In this document: positions 9,052 through 17,885 of the stretch, piece by piece
How the letters are laid out: every line of letters begins with the position of its first letter
Position numbering within the stretch: position 1 is the stretch's first letter
Source: an uncultured Verrucomicrobiota bacterium
Lineage (GTDB): Bacteria > Verrucomicrobiota > Kiritimatiellia > CAJWTS01
Length of the DNA: 42,746 bases
Assembly: GCA_913047795.1 (NCBI GenBank)
Contig: CAJWTS010000032.1
Location: 1-42,746 of the forward strand
Reading direction: 5' to 3'
The notes under the pieces: generated by a model
Database searches by the model: none
What the model saw: only the letters and a program-made list of their open reading frames with translations
What the model was told of the DNA's origin: nothing
Translations under genes and position numbers: made by a program

Positions 9052-10521
9052 ATGCGATACGCCATCACATCCGACGTTCATGCCAATCTACAGGCGTGGA
9101 ACGCCGTGTTGCTGGATATCCGTAGCTCGAATGTGGATCGTGTCATCTGCCTCGGCGACATCGTCGGCTACGGTCCTAATCCGCGCGAAGTCCTGGAGTC
9201 GGTCCATTCTTCGGTGGATCATATCGTCATGGGCAACCACGATGCCGCGCTCTGCGGGGTGATGGACGAGTCGCTGTTCAATGACAATGCGCGCGCCGTT
9301 CTGGACTGGTCGCGCGATGAGCTGAACCAGGAAGCCATCACATTCCTGAGCAATCTCCCGCTCGTACTGGTCGGCGACGGTTTTCGCTGTACGCACGCGG
9401 AATTCTCCAACCCTTCCCATTTCGATTACATACTCGAAGCCGAGGACGCCCTGCCCTCCTGGTCCACGACAAGCGAGAAAATGCTCTTCGTCGGCCACAC
9501 CCACTTGCCGGGCATTTACGTAATGGGCGACAGCGGAACACCGCACATCGTTCAACCACAGGACTTCGGGATGGAGACGGACAAGCGCTACCTGATCAAC
9601 GTTGGTTCTGTAGGCCAACCGCGTGACGGCGATCTGCGCGCGTCGTACTGTATCTTCGACGACGCAACAGGAGCTGTCTACTGGCGACGGATTCCATTTG
9701 ACGTCGACGCCTTCCAGGCGGCGATCGAGCAGCGCGGACTGCCGGCCGCGTCCGCCGCCTTCACCCGGCATGATCCGCGCGACGGCATGGCACCGCTACG
9801 CGACATGGTGGACTTCAAGCCGGCTCAAAATGAGGCCCAGGCGGCATCCACAGTCGTGGTGGAGCAGAATCTTGCCGATCTGCACCGCAAGGTTCGTCGC
9901 TGGAAATCGCTGTTTGTGGTCCTCAGTATCTGTCTCGCGCTGATTCTGGCAGCGGGCGGCTTCATCGCATGGCGTCTCGGAACGCGCGGCCTGGTGATTG
10001 AAAGCCGTCGTACGAACGCGATCAATGCGACGACCTTTGTCGCCGGCAGCAACGTGCTCGATCTACCCACCGAGGCGTCCGAATCCAATGCGGCCCTGGA
10101 CAATTGGACCATCGAACTCGGCAACCGGCGCAAGCAAACCGCTCGGGCCGCGGAGATCGACAACGAGAGCATGGGCTTTATCCTCGAGTCGGATGCGCCG
10201 GACGCGGAACTGCGTCTCTCCTCCGGCCCCATCCATGTGACGCCGGGCAGGCGTTTCCAGGTCGAGCTGTGGTCGCGCACCACGGACGGCTACTCGGGAT
10301 CGCTGGCGGTGGAGGTCACGATCGATCGCGCCGAAGCCGGCAAACCCGCCCAGGTCTCGAAGCAGGTCGTCAAGGAACCCAATGAACGGCGCCATGGCGG
10401 ATGGCTTGCCGCGCGGGAGTCCTTCCGCGTGCCGGCCGGCGCCCGGATGCTGCGCGTGCACATCAACGGCACATTTTCCGGCCGCATCGAGATCAGGAAC
10501 GTAGCCCTTTCGCGACGTTGA
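9052..10521 (+). CDS. Metallophosphoesterase fused through one membrane helix to an exported beta domain
   Basis: 489 residues. Residues 1 to about 235 are a calcineurin-like phosphoesterase with all metal motifs: SDVHAN (Asp8, His10), GDIVGYG (Asp36), GNHD (61-64) and GHTH. A short linker leads to one hydrophobic helix (SLFVVLSICLALILAAGGFIA, near 280-300). A beta-rich region of about 180 residues follows, resembling a jelly-roll or carbohydrate-binding fold and ending RIEIRNVALSRR. With the enzyme domain first and no signal peptide, the esterase should be cytoplasmic and the beta domain outside the membrane. The substrate is unknown. It stands alone behind the ATPase terminator. Domain boundaries are estimates. 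Confidence 0.8.
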   Translation: MRYAITSDVHANLQAWNAVLLDIRSSNVDRVICLGDIVGYGPNPREVLESVHSSVDHIVMGNHDAALCGVMDESLFNDNARAVLDWSRDELNQEAITFLSNLPLVLVGDGFRCTHAEFSNPSHFDYILEAEDALPSWSTTSEKMLFVGHTHLPGIYVMGDSGTPHIVQPQDFGMETDKRYLINVGSVGQPRDGDLRASYCIFDDATGAVYWRRIPFDVDAFQAAIEQRGLPAASAAFTRHDPRDGMAPLRDMVDFKPAQNEAQAASTVVVEQNLADLHRKVRRWKSLFVVLSICLALILAAGGFIAWRLGTRGLVIESRRTNAINATTFVAGSNVLDLPTEASESNAALDNWTIELGNRRKQTARAAEIDNESMGFILESDAPDAELRLSSGPIHVTPGRRFQVELWSRTTDGYSGSLAVEVTIDRAEAGKPAQVSKQVVKEPNERRHGGWLAARESFRVPAGARMLRVHINGTFSGRIEIRNVALSRR

Positions 10522-10745
10522 ACCGCGCAGACTTGCTCACCCCCGGCTGGTTAGCTACATTCCCCGATTCACGCCGAATCAACCATGCCTGAAAGACCAT
10601 ACCGTGTGCCTTGATTCTGGGCGCCTGGAATAACCGTGCGCGTACTGGATGGCCCGCACGCGGTGAAAAAGGTCCACGTTCATGAGCCAAGCGGGGATTT
10701 CATGCTGGAGCATGTAGGCATCCTCAAAATTATTCTGGAGCCCAC

Positions 10746-12047
10746 ATGAGATTACATCACGCGACACGGCTGGCAGCATACCTGCATCTGCTACTCTGTT
10801 TGATTGCCGATGCACACGACAACCATACGATCGGGTTCGGGCAGATCGAATCGAACCAGGTCGAACTGACGAGTCAGGGACACGGTGGATACGCGGTCAA
10901 CGTTCAGAAGAGCCTGACGCTTTCGAACTGGGGGGATGCGGCAAGCATCAGCATTGTGACCGCGTCCAACTCAGGCTCCGTGACCCTGGTCGTTCCTGAA
11001 GACATCGCGTTCTTTCGTCTCGCGTACTGCGATCTATCAGCCTACGCAGGGGCGTATACGATCTCAGGCAGCGTTCTGTTCAGCGGAGCCGTGAATCTGA
11101 CCACGGTCACGGTCTCCACGGTCCGCGACGTCGCGGCCAACGGCCTGCCGAACCACCAGACGGGGACCTTTCCCGGCCCCGGGAACCCGCACACGATCTC
11201 GGCTCAGGAATATGGATACAGCTTTCCGACGAACCCGGTAAAGAACGGTTCGGTCACCTACTACAACATACCCCAACCCTTCGGAATCACACGCGAAGGC
11301 GTGATGATCGACCCCTTCGCCGCCGAGTGGTATAACAACAATCCGAATTCCGGTTGGCAACTATCGGCCATCGCCAACCCGTTGGGCTTCGACACGAACA
11401 ACGCGCACGTTCAACCGAGCGGGGCCTACCACTATCACGGCGTTCCGACCGCGTTGATCACCACCACAAATTGTCCCGAACTGATCGGATTCGCGGGCGA
11501 CGGCTTTCCGATCTACGGGCCTTATGGTTACGTCAACCCCACCAACACGGCCACGAACGTCGTGGCGCTGCTCAGCGCCTGGCGATTGAAGTCTGGAACG
11601 CGACCCAGTGGACCGGGCGGCACGTACGACGGCACCTACGTCGAGGACTACGAATACGTATTCGGGTCGGGTGACCTGGATGAATGCAATGGGCGCTTCG
11701 GACGAACCCACGAATATCCGGCAGGAACGTATTACTACGTCATCACGACGAACTGGCCATACATTGGTCGCTGTTTCTACGCCAGCCTCGCGCCGTCGTT
11801 CGACGAGAGCGGCGGCGGCGGAACGCCGATCAGCATCGCCCTGTCGGAACCACCTACTTTTCCCCCGGCCACCGTCAATCCCGAATCCATGACGATCGGC
11901 ATTGTAGCCGGATCAGACCCGGCCTGGGACGGTACCCATGCCACGGCCAGTTTCGACACCTCGTCCTTTGTCTCCGGCAGCAACTACGCCGTTGTCGTCG
12001 TTTTCAATCCGGGACCGACCTACAATGCCAGTTACGTGCATCCGTGA
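10746..12047 (+). CDS. Secreted YHYH domain protein
   Basis: 433 residues with a likely signal peptide (about 1-23, hydrophobic core YLHLLLCLIADA). The YHYH family signatures appear in order: AYHYHGVP (YHYH at 228-231), FAGDGFPIYGPYGY, LDECNGRFG, and a YYYVITTNWPYIGRCF segment close to the family's last motif. The function of YHYH proteins is not established. The clustered His residues suggest metal binding. The N-terminal 130 residues are a separate Thr/Ser-rich beta region. TGGAG lies five bases before the ATG and supports the start. The gene is flanked by 224 non-coding bases upstream and tRNA-Pro downstream. Confidence 0.85.
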   Translation: MRLHHATRLAAYLHLLLCLIADAHDNHTIGFGQIESNQVELTSQGHGGYAVNVQKSLTLSNWGDAASISIVTASNSGSVTLVVPEDIAFFRLAYCDLSAYAGAYTISGSVLFSGAVNLTTVTVSTVRDVAANGLPNHQTGTFPGPGNPHTISAQEYGYSFPTNPVKNGSVTYYNIPQPFGITREGVMIDPFAAEWYNNNPNSGWQLSAIANPLGFDTNNAHVQPSGAYHYHGVPTALITTTNCPELIGFAGDGFPIYGPYGYVNPTNTATNVVALLSAWRLKSGTRPSGPGGTYDGTYVEDYEYVFGSGDLDECNGRFGRTHEYPAGTYYYVITTNWPYIGRCFYASLAPSFDESGGGGTPISIALSEPPTFPPATVNPESMTIGIVAGSDPAWDGTHATASFDTSSFVSGSNYAVVVVFNPGPTYNASYVHP

Positions 12048-12087
12048 GAGTGTACGTCGGCAGGGGGAGGTGACCTGAAGAGCCGAG

Positions 12088-12161
12088 TCGGGGCGGTGGG
12101 ATTCGAACCCACGACTTCAACGTCCCGAACGTTGCGCGCTACCAGGCTGCGCTACGCCCCG
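12088..12161 (-). tRNA. tRNA-Pro(CGG)
   Basis: A 74-nt cloverleaf on the minus strand. The acceptor stem CGGGGCG pairs with CGCCCCG, with C1-G72 as expected for tRNA-Pro and an A discriminator. The anticodon stem is CAACG/CGTTG with loop TTCGGGA (anticodon CGG), and the T loop is GTTCGAATC. CCA is not encoded. Confidence 0.95.
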
Positions 12162-12203
12162 TCTCGATTCTCCGAGTGATGCGATCCCAGGGAAGGGTCG
12201 GAT

Positions 12204-12232
12204 AAACTACGTTCCCCGTGCCGAATTGACAA
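12204..12232 (-). promoter_or_regulatory. Possible promoter of tRNA-Pro
   Basis: On the minus strand TTGTCA (12232-12227) is followed after 17 bases by TAGTTT (12209-12204), about 43 bases before the tRNA. The -35 is good and the -10 weak. Confidence 0.35.
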
Positions 12233-12266
12233 GACTGATCTGGTAGCCGGGTCGCAAGCCCGCTCC

Positions 12267-12926
12267 CTACGGAACCGGATACTCCTCAATGGAGGCAACG
12301 TGGCCGTCGAGGTAGACCACGTTGAGCCGATCCTGCGGATGGTGATAATCCGTCTCCGGGTCGTCATCCAGATACAGTTCAATATGCGAGTTCAATGAAT
12401 CGTCGCCTGTGAATGTCGACTCGCTCAGCCGCTGAAATAGATTAGGGTGATTCAGCCCACCATCCCGATAGCTGCTGAAGCGTGGCCCGGGGTCCCGCTT
12501 GTCGACAGGACATCGCATCACGGTCCCCTGGGTATTCGTCGTTGCCTCCACGAACGCATCGAGCCATTGGTCACCGTTTCGGCGGTTCGTACTGGCATTC
12601 GCATACGCATCCCCCGGATAACCGCCCCACGAACCATAAGCAGACCAGTAGGTCGTCGTCATGGTCAGGTAGTACCCATGGTAGTCGTCCAGCGAGCCAT
12701 GAAACGCGGTCTCGGTCATCTGGATGCTCGGCAACCAATCTCCAAAATCGGTCGAATAAAGCAGCGCAAGCATGTGGATCTGATGGAGATTCGACATGCA
12801 GCGGGCGGTATGCCCTCGATCCAGCGCCTTCTTCATGGCCGAAAGCACGATGGCCAGCAGGATCGCGAGAATTGCAATCGCGACCAGCAATTCGATCAGG
12901 GTGAAACCGGAACGGCGCTTCTTCAT
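12267..12926 (-). CDS. Type II/IV pseudopilin (prepilin-type N-terminus)
   Basis: 219 residues. The N-terminus is a class III signal: MKKRRSG followed by FTLIELLVAIAILAILLAIV, with cleavage expected after Gly7 and Glu12 at the conserved +5 position. The C-terminus ends with HPQDRLNVVYLDGHVASIEEY, close to the His...Asp-Gly-His signature of the large pseudopilin families of Planctomycetes and Verrucomicrobia. It may be a minor pilin or pseudopilin of the pilus or type II-like machine also represented in this window. No Shine-Dalgarno sequence is evident. A TAGAAT hexamer seven bases before the ATG could make the mRNA nearly leaderless. Confidence 0.9.
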   Translation of the reverse strand: MKKRRSGFTLIELLVAIAILAILLAIVLSAMKKALDRGHTARCMSNLHQIHMLALLYSTDFGDWLPSIQMTETAFHGSLDDYHGYYLTMTTTYWSAYGSWGGYPGDAYANASTNRRNGDQWLDAFVEATTNTQGTVMRCPVDKRDPGPRFSSYRDGGLNHPNLFQRLSESTFTGDDSLNSHIELYLDDDPETDYHHPQDRLNVVYLDGHVASIEEYPVP

Positions 12927-13010
12927 ATTCCCGATTCTAGGCCCGCGGCGCCGAAAATGAAAGTGCAGACTAATTCCCTACTCAGCGTATCCGTCCAGCC
13001 AGCGCAAGAT

Positions 13011-13985
13011 CTATCCCGTTTCTTCGTGATCGCCACCGATACGGGAGATCACGAACGTAACCAGGAACCCCGCGACAATCAGCGCCAGCGCGCCGCCGGC
13101 CTGCCCGCCGGTCGGCTGAAAGTACTCGGTCGGATAGTCTTCGGCGTCCAGTTCGGCGAGTGATGCTGAAGTCATTGCCTGGCCCTTGATCACATCGCCA
13201 ACCCGGGGCTCAACGCCCTGCTGAAAAGGCCAGAGACCGACGACAGCTCCGAGTAGCAATCCGAACAGAACACCAAGGGTAACCTTTTCGTATCGCTTCA
13301 AGAGCGCGCGCAACAGATTACTGACGCCGACAACACCGACAAGCACACCAAGGCCGACGGGCAGTATGACCTTCAGTCCGATCTCGATCACGGCCCCCAT
13401 CTCACCGCCCTTCAGCGCCAGCTTCAGATCGTCGATCGCGGCGAGAATAGGCACGTATTGGCCCAGCACCAGCAGCAGGTACCCGCCACTAACACCCGGA
13501 AGAATCATCGCGCTTGCGCCTGCCAGTCCGGCCACAAAAAGCATCACGACACCCGAACTCGCGCCGGCGGCGCCCACCTGTGCCTGCTGGACGTAAGCCA
13601 GCAGTCCCATGGCAATGAAACCGGCGGCGGCGCCGATCCAGGTGTCGCGCGTCGTCGGCCGCATCATTTTGGAGATGATCGGAATGCCGCCCAGCGTCAA
13701 CCCGATGAAGAGGCTGTACATCATCCAGCGATGTTCAACGACGAGGTCCTTGACGGTGCCGGCCAGCAACAAAATGGCGAGCGCGGCCGCCAAACCAACG
13801 CCTCCCAACACGATCATTGATCGCGTCTTGAAGCGCAGTGTAGTCAGTTCGGCAATGGCATTGATGAAGGCCGGATAAACACCAGCCGCCAGCAACATGG
13901 TTCCACCGCTGATCCCGGGCACAAGATTGGCCAGTCCCATCAGCACCCCGCCAATAACCGATCGTACAAGTAACAATACCGGCAT
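13011..13985 (-). CDS. DUF368/PopT-type polyprenyl-phosphate transporter
   Basis: 324 residues, almost entirely membrane helices with an internal repeat. The hallmark motif occurs twice: VPGISGGT at 22-29 and LPGVSGGY at 162-169. DUF368 proteins (PopT) have been shown to flip undecaprenyl phosphate back across the inner membrane so the carrier can be reused for peptidoglycan and other glycans. GGAG eight bases before the ATG at 13985 decides the start over an upstream GTG at 14000. It lies 71 bases downstream of a GT2 glycosyltransferase in the same direction, which fits a shared lipid-carrier pathway (inference). Confidence 0.9.
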   Translation of the reverse strand: MPVLLLVRSVIGGVLMGLANLVPGISGGTMLLAAGVYPAFINAIAELTTLRFKTRSMIVLGGVGLAAALAILLLAGTVKDLVVEHRWMMYSLFIGLTLGGIPIISKMMRPTTRDTWIGAAAGFIAMGLLAYVQQAQVGAAGASSGVVMLFVAGLAGASAMILPGVSGGYLLLVLGQYVPILAAIDDLKLALKGGEMGAVIEIGLKVILPVGLGVLVGVVGVSNLLRALLKRYEKVTLGVLFGLLLGAVVGLWPFQQGVEPRVGDVIKGQAMTSASLAELDAEDYPTEYFQPTGGQAGGALALIVAGFLVTFVISRIGGDHEETG

Positions 13986-14056
13986 CGCTATTCTCTCCAC
14001 TTCTCAGTTTTCAAACGAAAAGCCTCGTTCCCAATTCCGACACTCCGATTCCCAAT

Positions 14057-14749
14057 CTATCTCCTCCCCAATCTTTTTTCACAGCGGCGCAACATCAAGA
14101 AAAAACGAATGGTATCTCTGACCGGGTGAATCTTGCTCTCCTCATCGCCATAGATCGCCGCAATAGGCACAGCGTCCATGCGAATATCGCGGGACGCCAG
14201 GATCATCAGGATCTCGGACTCGGCAGCGTACCCACGGGACTGGATCGCCGTATACTGCAGCACATCGCAGCGGTAAAGCCGGTACCCGCATTGCGAATCG
14301 GGGACATACTGCCCCATCTTACGACTCAGCAGCCAGCTCATGAAGCGGTTCGTCAGTCGTCGCACAGCGGGCATCCTCTCCTGATCCGCCATGCGATTGC
14401 CGATCAGAACCGGTATGCCGGTACGCACGTAGGCTTCGATGAAGCGTGGCACATCGACCGGATCGTGCTGACCGTCGGAATCCATCGTGATCACCGTCAC
14501 GAATGCGTTTTCGCGTGCGTGCGTGAATCCCGTCTGCAGCGCCGCGCCCTTGCCCCGGTTGACCCCGTGCTTGATCACGACCGCGCCCGCGGCCTCGGCC
14601 TCCTCGGCGGTGCCGTCGCTCGATCCGTCATCAACCACCACCACATCCGGATGATGCGCGCGGACATCCGCGACGACCTTGCCGATCCGATTCTGCTCGT
14701 TGAATGCCGGAAGAATCACGCAACAGCGATCTTCGCTTCGATCATGCAT
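14057..14749 (-). CDS. GT2 family glycosyltransferase, polyprenyl-phosphate sugar synthase-like
   Basis: 230 residues of a GT-A fold enzyme. Visible motifs are ILPAFNEQNRIGKVV near the N-terminus, VVVDDGSSDGT (Asp40-Asp41), NRGKGAALQTG and the metal-binding DSD in MDSDGQHD (90-92). The pattern resembles DPM1/DPG synthase-type enzymes that load a sugar on a polyprenyl phosphate. There are no C-terminal membrane helices. The ATG at 14749 overlaps the end of the AMMECR1 gene by eight bases. An upstream extension in this frame lies wholly inside that gene and is rejected. The sugar and acceptor are unknown. Confidence 0.88.
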   Translation of the reverse strand: MHDRSEDRCCVILPAFNEQNRIGKVVADVRAHHPDVVVVDDGSSDGTAEEAEAAGAVVIKHGVNRGKGAALQTGFTHARENAFVTVITMDSDGQHDPVDVPRFIEAYVRTGIPVLIGNRMADQERMPAVRRLTNRFMSWLLSRKMGQYVPDSQCGYRLYRCDVLQYTAIQSRGYAAESEILMILASRDIRMDAVPIAAIYGDEESKIHPVRDTIRFFLMLRRCEKRLGRR

Positions 14750-15356
14750 CGTCCGCACCTGCCTGCATCGATGCGTACACAACACTGTCGAAAACCTCGA
14801 AGCGGGCGGAATCCTCCTGCCACGCATCGAGTGGCAAACCGGCCTTACGACAGAGCCCCTCGGCGGTCTGTCGCGCATCCCATTTCTGCTCGATCGGCAC
14901 CGACGGCAGGAAGACCGCCGATCGATCGTGCAGCCGTAACGAGAGCCCCTGCGCACCGAGACGAAAATCGGAAAGGGACTCGATTTCGCGGAGTTCGCTC
15001 AAGACCGATACCGTGTAGGTGATGCGATTCAAATCGCCTTCTTCAATCGACTTGAACCGTCGATCTTCATGCGCCGCATGTACGGTGTTCTCGTGGGCGG
15101 AGAGATAGAGCTTCTCTGTCGCGTACAGCGTACCGATGCACCCGCGTAGTTCGGCCGCATGATAGAGTGTGACAAAATTCCCGAGTCGCTGATCGAGGGC
15201 CGAACCGCGCGCATAGGCATCGAACGAGAACGATGCCGCATCTCCGGAAAGACTCCACTTGAGCGTATCGCCAACGATCTCGAGGAGCAATTGTACGTCG
15301 TTCGCCCCAAGCCCCGGCGACCAGGATCCATCAGCCTGCACTTCACTCTCGGTCAT
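14742..15356 (-). CDS. AMMECR1 domain protein (AmmeMemoRadiSam protein A-like)
   Basis: 204 residues with the AMMECR1 signature LRGCIGTL at 70-77, followed by the conserved AHEDRRF segment and a C-terminal part (PSVPIEQKWDARQTAEGLCRKAGL, a family-typical stretch shown here as PSVPIEQKWD and AEGLCRKAGL). In many bacteria this domain occurs with Memo and a radical SAM enzyme in an uncharacterised system. Neither partner is in the window. A GGGGAGAG sequence seven bases before the ATG at 15356 fixes the start. It is translationally linked to the glycosyltransferase and diverges from the next gene across a 146-base gap. Confidence 0.87.
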   Translation of the reverse strand: MTESEVQADGSWSPGLGANDVQLLLEIVGDTLKWSLSGDAASFSFDAYARGSALDQRLGNFVTLYHAAELRGCIGTLYATEKLYLSAHENTVHAAHEDRRFKSIEEGDLNRITYTVSVLSELREIESLSDFRLGAQGLSLRLHDRSAVFLPSVPIEQKWDARQTAEGLCRKAGLPLDAWQEDSARFEVFDSVVYASMQAGADDA

Positions 15357-15502
15357 TGTGTCTCTCCCCGGGGATCTGATCGTCGCGCGCGGATCATCGG
15401 CACCACCCGCTGAGCATGGGCCGTCCCAGGCTCCAAGAAGCATTGCCCAGCGAACGTATATCGGATACGCTCGATTGCCAACCCCGATATGGAGATCCGC
15501 AC

Positions 15503-16702
15503 ATGATACCCTGCCGATTGATGACCGTGCCATTGGCCCTTCTGCTGGCGGGCGGCGGCATTTCCGGCAGCAACGCCGCTTCGGTTACATCGCCCGACGC
15601 CCGCGTCCTGACATCCAGGACCGGCACCCCCGGCATGCTGCCCCCGTCCGTACGCAACGAAGCCCATCAGGCCATCAATCGCGGGCTGGATTGGTTGGCG
15701 GAACAACAGAAAGAGAACGGCGCGTGGTCCGACGAAAACTTCCCGGCCCTGACCGCGCTATCTCTTTGGTGCTTCATCGAGGGCGAGCATCCACAGAAGA
15801 AAGAGATCGTCGAGCGCGCCGTTGCGTTCATCCTGTCCTGCGTCCGCCGCGACGGGGGCATCTACCGCGAGGTCCCGAATCGAAAGGGCGGCGGACTCAG
15901 CAATTACAATACTTCGATCTGCATGACCGCCCTCCATCGAACGGGCGATCGCAAGCATATCCCGATCGTGCTCGCCGCGCGTCGTTTCGTCGCCCGCTCG
16001 CAATATTTCGGCGATGACGTCTACGAGGGCGGCATGGGCTACGACGCCTCGACCAAGCGCGCTTATACCGACCTGTTAAACACCTACTATGCGGCCGAGG
16101 CCATGCGCCTGACCGCATCGGCTGAAGATGCGCGCCCCGCCGGCACAAAGCCGGCGGACCTGGACTGGGACGCCGCCCAACGGTTTCTGCGGCGTGTCCA
16201 GAATACCGCGGCGGCCGGCGCGGACGAGACCGGAGGATTCATCTATAATCCGACGGACGCGACCAAGGGCGGACAGATGACCAACGAGGCCGGTGTCGTG
16301 CTCTTTCGATCATATGGCAGCATGACGTATGCAGGCCTGATGGGCCTGCTTTACGCGGATGTCAAACCGAACGATCCGCGCGTACGATCCGCCGTTGACT
16401 GGGCGGCCAGGCACTGGACCCTTGAGGAAAACCCCGGCATGGGTCAACAGGGACTGTATTTCTTCTACAGCATTCTGACCAAGGCGCTGAGCGCGTACCG
16501 CGTGCCACAACTGGATACCGCCAGCGACGGCGCCATCGACTGGCGCCTTAAAGTCGTCAACAAACTGCTCAACCTGCAAACGATCGAGAACAAGACCGGC
16601 CACGGATATTGGAAGAATGAAAACGGCCGGTTCATGGAAAAAAACGAGATCCTCGTGACGGCCTATTCGATCCTGGCGCTGGAAATGATTGCGCACGAGT
16701 AA
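15503..16702 (+). CDS. Secreted prenyltransferase/squalene-cyclase-repeat protein
   Basis: 399 residues. A signal peptide spans about 1-27 (MTVPLALLLAGGGISGSNAA core). The rest is an alpha/alpha-toroid built from repeats such as GLDWLAEQQKENGAW (a QW-type QxxxGxW motif), AVAFILSCVRRDGGIY and AVDWAARHWTLEENPG. The DxDD acid motif of squalene-hopene cyclases was not found, so terpene cyclase activity is doubtful. An exported binding or structural role is equally possible. GGAG eight bases before the ATG at 15503 sets the start. The stop is seven bases before bioF, so the gene may be transcribed with the biotin genes. Confidence 0.82.
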   Translation: MIPCRLMTVPLALLLAGGGISGSNAASVTSPDARVLTSRTGTPGMLPPSVRNEAHQAINRGLDWLAEQQKENGAWSDENFPALTALSLWCFIEGEHPQKKEIVERAVAFILSCVRRDGGIYREVPNRKGGGLSNYNTSICMTALHRTGDRKHIPIVLAARRFVARSQYFGDDVYEGGMGYDASTKRAYTDLLNTYYAAEAMRLTASAEDARPAGTKPADLDWDAAQRFLRRVQNTAAAGADETGGFIYNPTDATKGGQMTNEAGVVLFRSYGSMTYAGLMGLLYADVKPNDPRVRSAVDWAARHWTLEENPGMGQQGLYFFYSILTKALSAYRVPQLDTASDGAIDWRLKVVNKLLNLQTIENKTGHGYWKNENGRFMEKNEILVTAYSILALEMIAHE

Positions 16703-16709
16703 GACGTCG

Positions 16710-17885
16710 ATGCACGCCGAGGATTGGATAGTCGAACGCCTGCGTGGCCTGCGCGAAGACGATCTCTACCGCTCAACCACGACGTACGCGGATGCCGGCG
16801 GTCACGTAAACGCGGACGGCCGGAAACTGTTGAACCTGGCAAGCAACGACTACCTCAACCTTGCCCAACATCCCGATGTCATCGCGGCCGCGAAACGTCA
16901 TTTGGATCAATGGGGTACCGGGTCAACGGCGTCGCGACTCGTGACCGGCACCCTGCCCTGCCACCAGCAACTGGAGGAACGCCTCGCCACACACAAATCC
17001 TATGCACGCGCCGTCCTCTTCGGAAGTGGTTACATGGCTAACGTGGGTGTGATCACCACGCTGGTCGGCCGTGGCGACCACGTCTTTGCGGATCGTCTTG
17101 TGCATGCCAGTTTGATCGAAGGCGTGCTCGCGAGCCGGGCAACACTGCATCGTTTTCAGCACAACGACCCTGACCATCTTGCCGCCCTCCTGTCCGAGAA
17201 ATCCGATCAGGGCCGCTGTCTCGTCGTCACCGAATCGGTATTCAGCATGGACGGTGATCTCGCGCCACTCGCGGCACTCGGGGAGATAGCCGTAAAGAAC
17301 GACGCGATGCTGCTGGTCGACGATGCACACGCCACGGGCGTCTATGGTCCGCAGGGAGCGGGGCGTGTGGCCGAGGAGAACCTGCAGGGCATCGTCAATA
17401 TTACGATCGGGACCTTCAGCAAGGGACTCGGAGGATACGGCGGATTCGCGGCCTGCTCGGAATCGATGGCGGAGCTGATGATTAACCGATCGCGGTCCTT
17501 CATCTACACAACCGCGCCGGCGCCGGCCGCGGTGGGCGCCGCGATGGGCGCCCTTGACGTTCTCCAGGAACATCCTGAATACGGTCAGGACCTGCTGGCC
17601 CGTGCGGCGCGCTTTCGTCAGACCCTGGAGCAACAGGGCCTCGAAACGGGTGCCGGTACAAGTCATATCATTCCGCTGCTGATCGGCGACAGCGCCGCAA
17701 CGCTTGCGGTCGCGCGTGAATTACACGATCAGGGAGTCCTGGTCGTCGCCTTTCGCCCACCGACCGTGCCCGAGGGGTCCGCACGGCTACGGCTGGCCCC
17801 GACCCTTGCCCACAGCGACGAAGAACTGGCGCAGGCGGCCGAAAAAATTGCAGCGGTTGCCGGCTCGCGCGCTCACGCAGCATGA
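16710..17885 (+). CDS. bioF: 8-amino-7-oxononanoate synthase
   Basis: 391 residues, PLP-dependent alpha-oxoamine synthase. It condenses pimeloyl thioester with L-alanine in biotin synthesis. Key parts are LLNLASNDYLNLAQHP near the N-terminus, GTGSTASRLVTG (69-80), LLVDDAHATGVYGPQG (Asp204, His207) and the PLP lysine Lys238 in TFSKGLGGYGG. The ATG at 16710 is preferred to a TTG 21 bases upstream because it aligns with the usual family N-terminus. It overlaps bioD by four bases. Confidence 0.95.
   Translation: MHAEDWIVERLRGLREDDLYRSTTTYADAGGHVNADGRKLLNLASNDYLNLAQHPDVIAAAKRHLDQWGTGSTASRLVTGTLPCHQQLEERLATHKSYARAVLFGSGYMANVGVITTLVGRGDHVFADRLVHASLIEGVLASRATLHRFQHNDPDHLAALLSEKSDQGRCLVVTESVFSMDGDLAPLAALGEIAVKNDAMLLVDDAHATGVYGPQGAGRVAEENLQGIVNITIGTFSKGLGGYGGFAACSESMAELMINRSRSFIYTTAPAPAAVGAAMGALDVLQEHPEYGQDLLARAARFRQTLEQQGLETGAGTSHIIPLLIGDSAATLAVARELHDQGVLVVAFRPPTVPEGSARLRLAPTLAHSDEELAQAAEKIAAVAGSRAHAA

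Noticed and set aside
10522..10745. Small genes in the gap before the YHYH gene
   Set aside because: Frames of 60-80 codons exist, but none has a convincing ribosome site, family motif or position; the gap appears non-coding.
14750..14956. N-terminal extension of the GT2 glycosyltransferase frame
   Set aside because: It lies within the AMMECR1 gene and encodes an Arg/Ser-rich shadow. The ATG at 14749 with a stop/start overlap explains the gene.
14126..15022. 298-codon plus-strand frame opposite the GT2 and AMMECR1 genes
   Set aside because: Antisense shadow rich in His and Arg, with no domain. The minus-strand genes are well-supported families.
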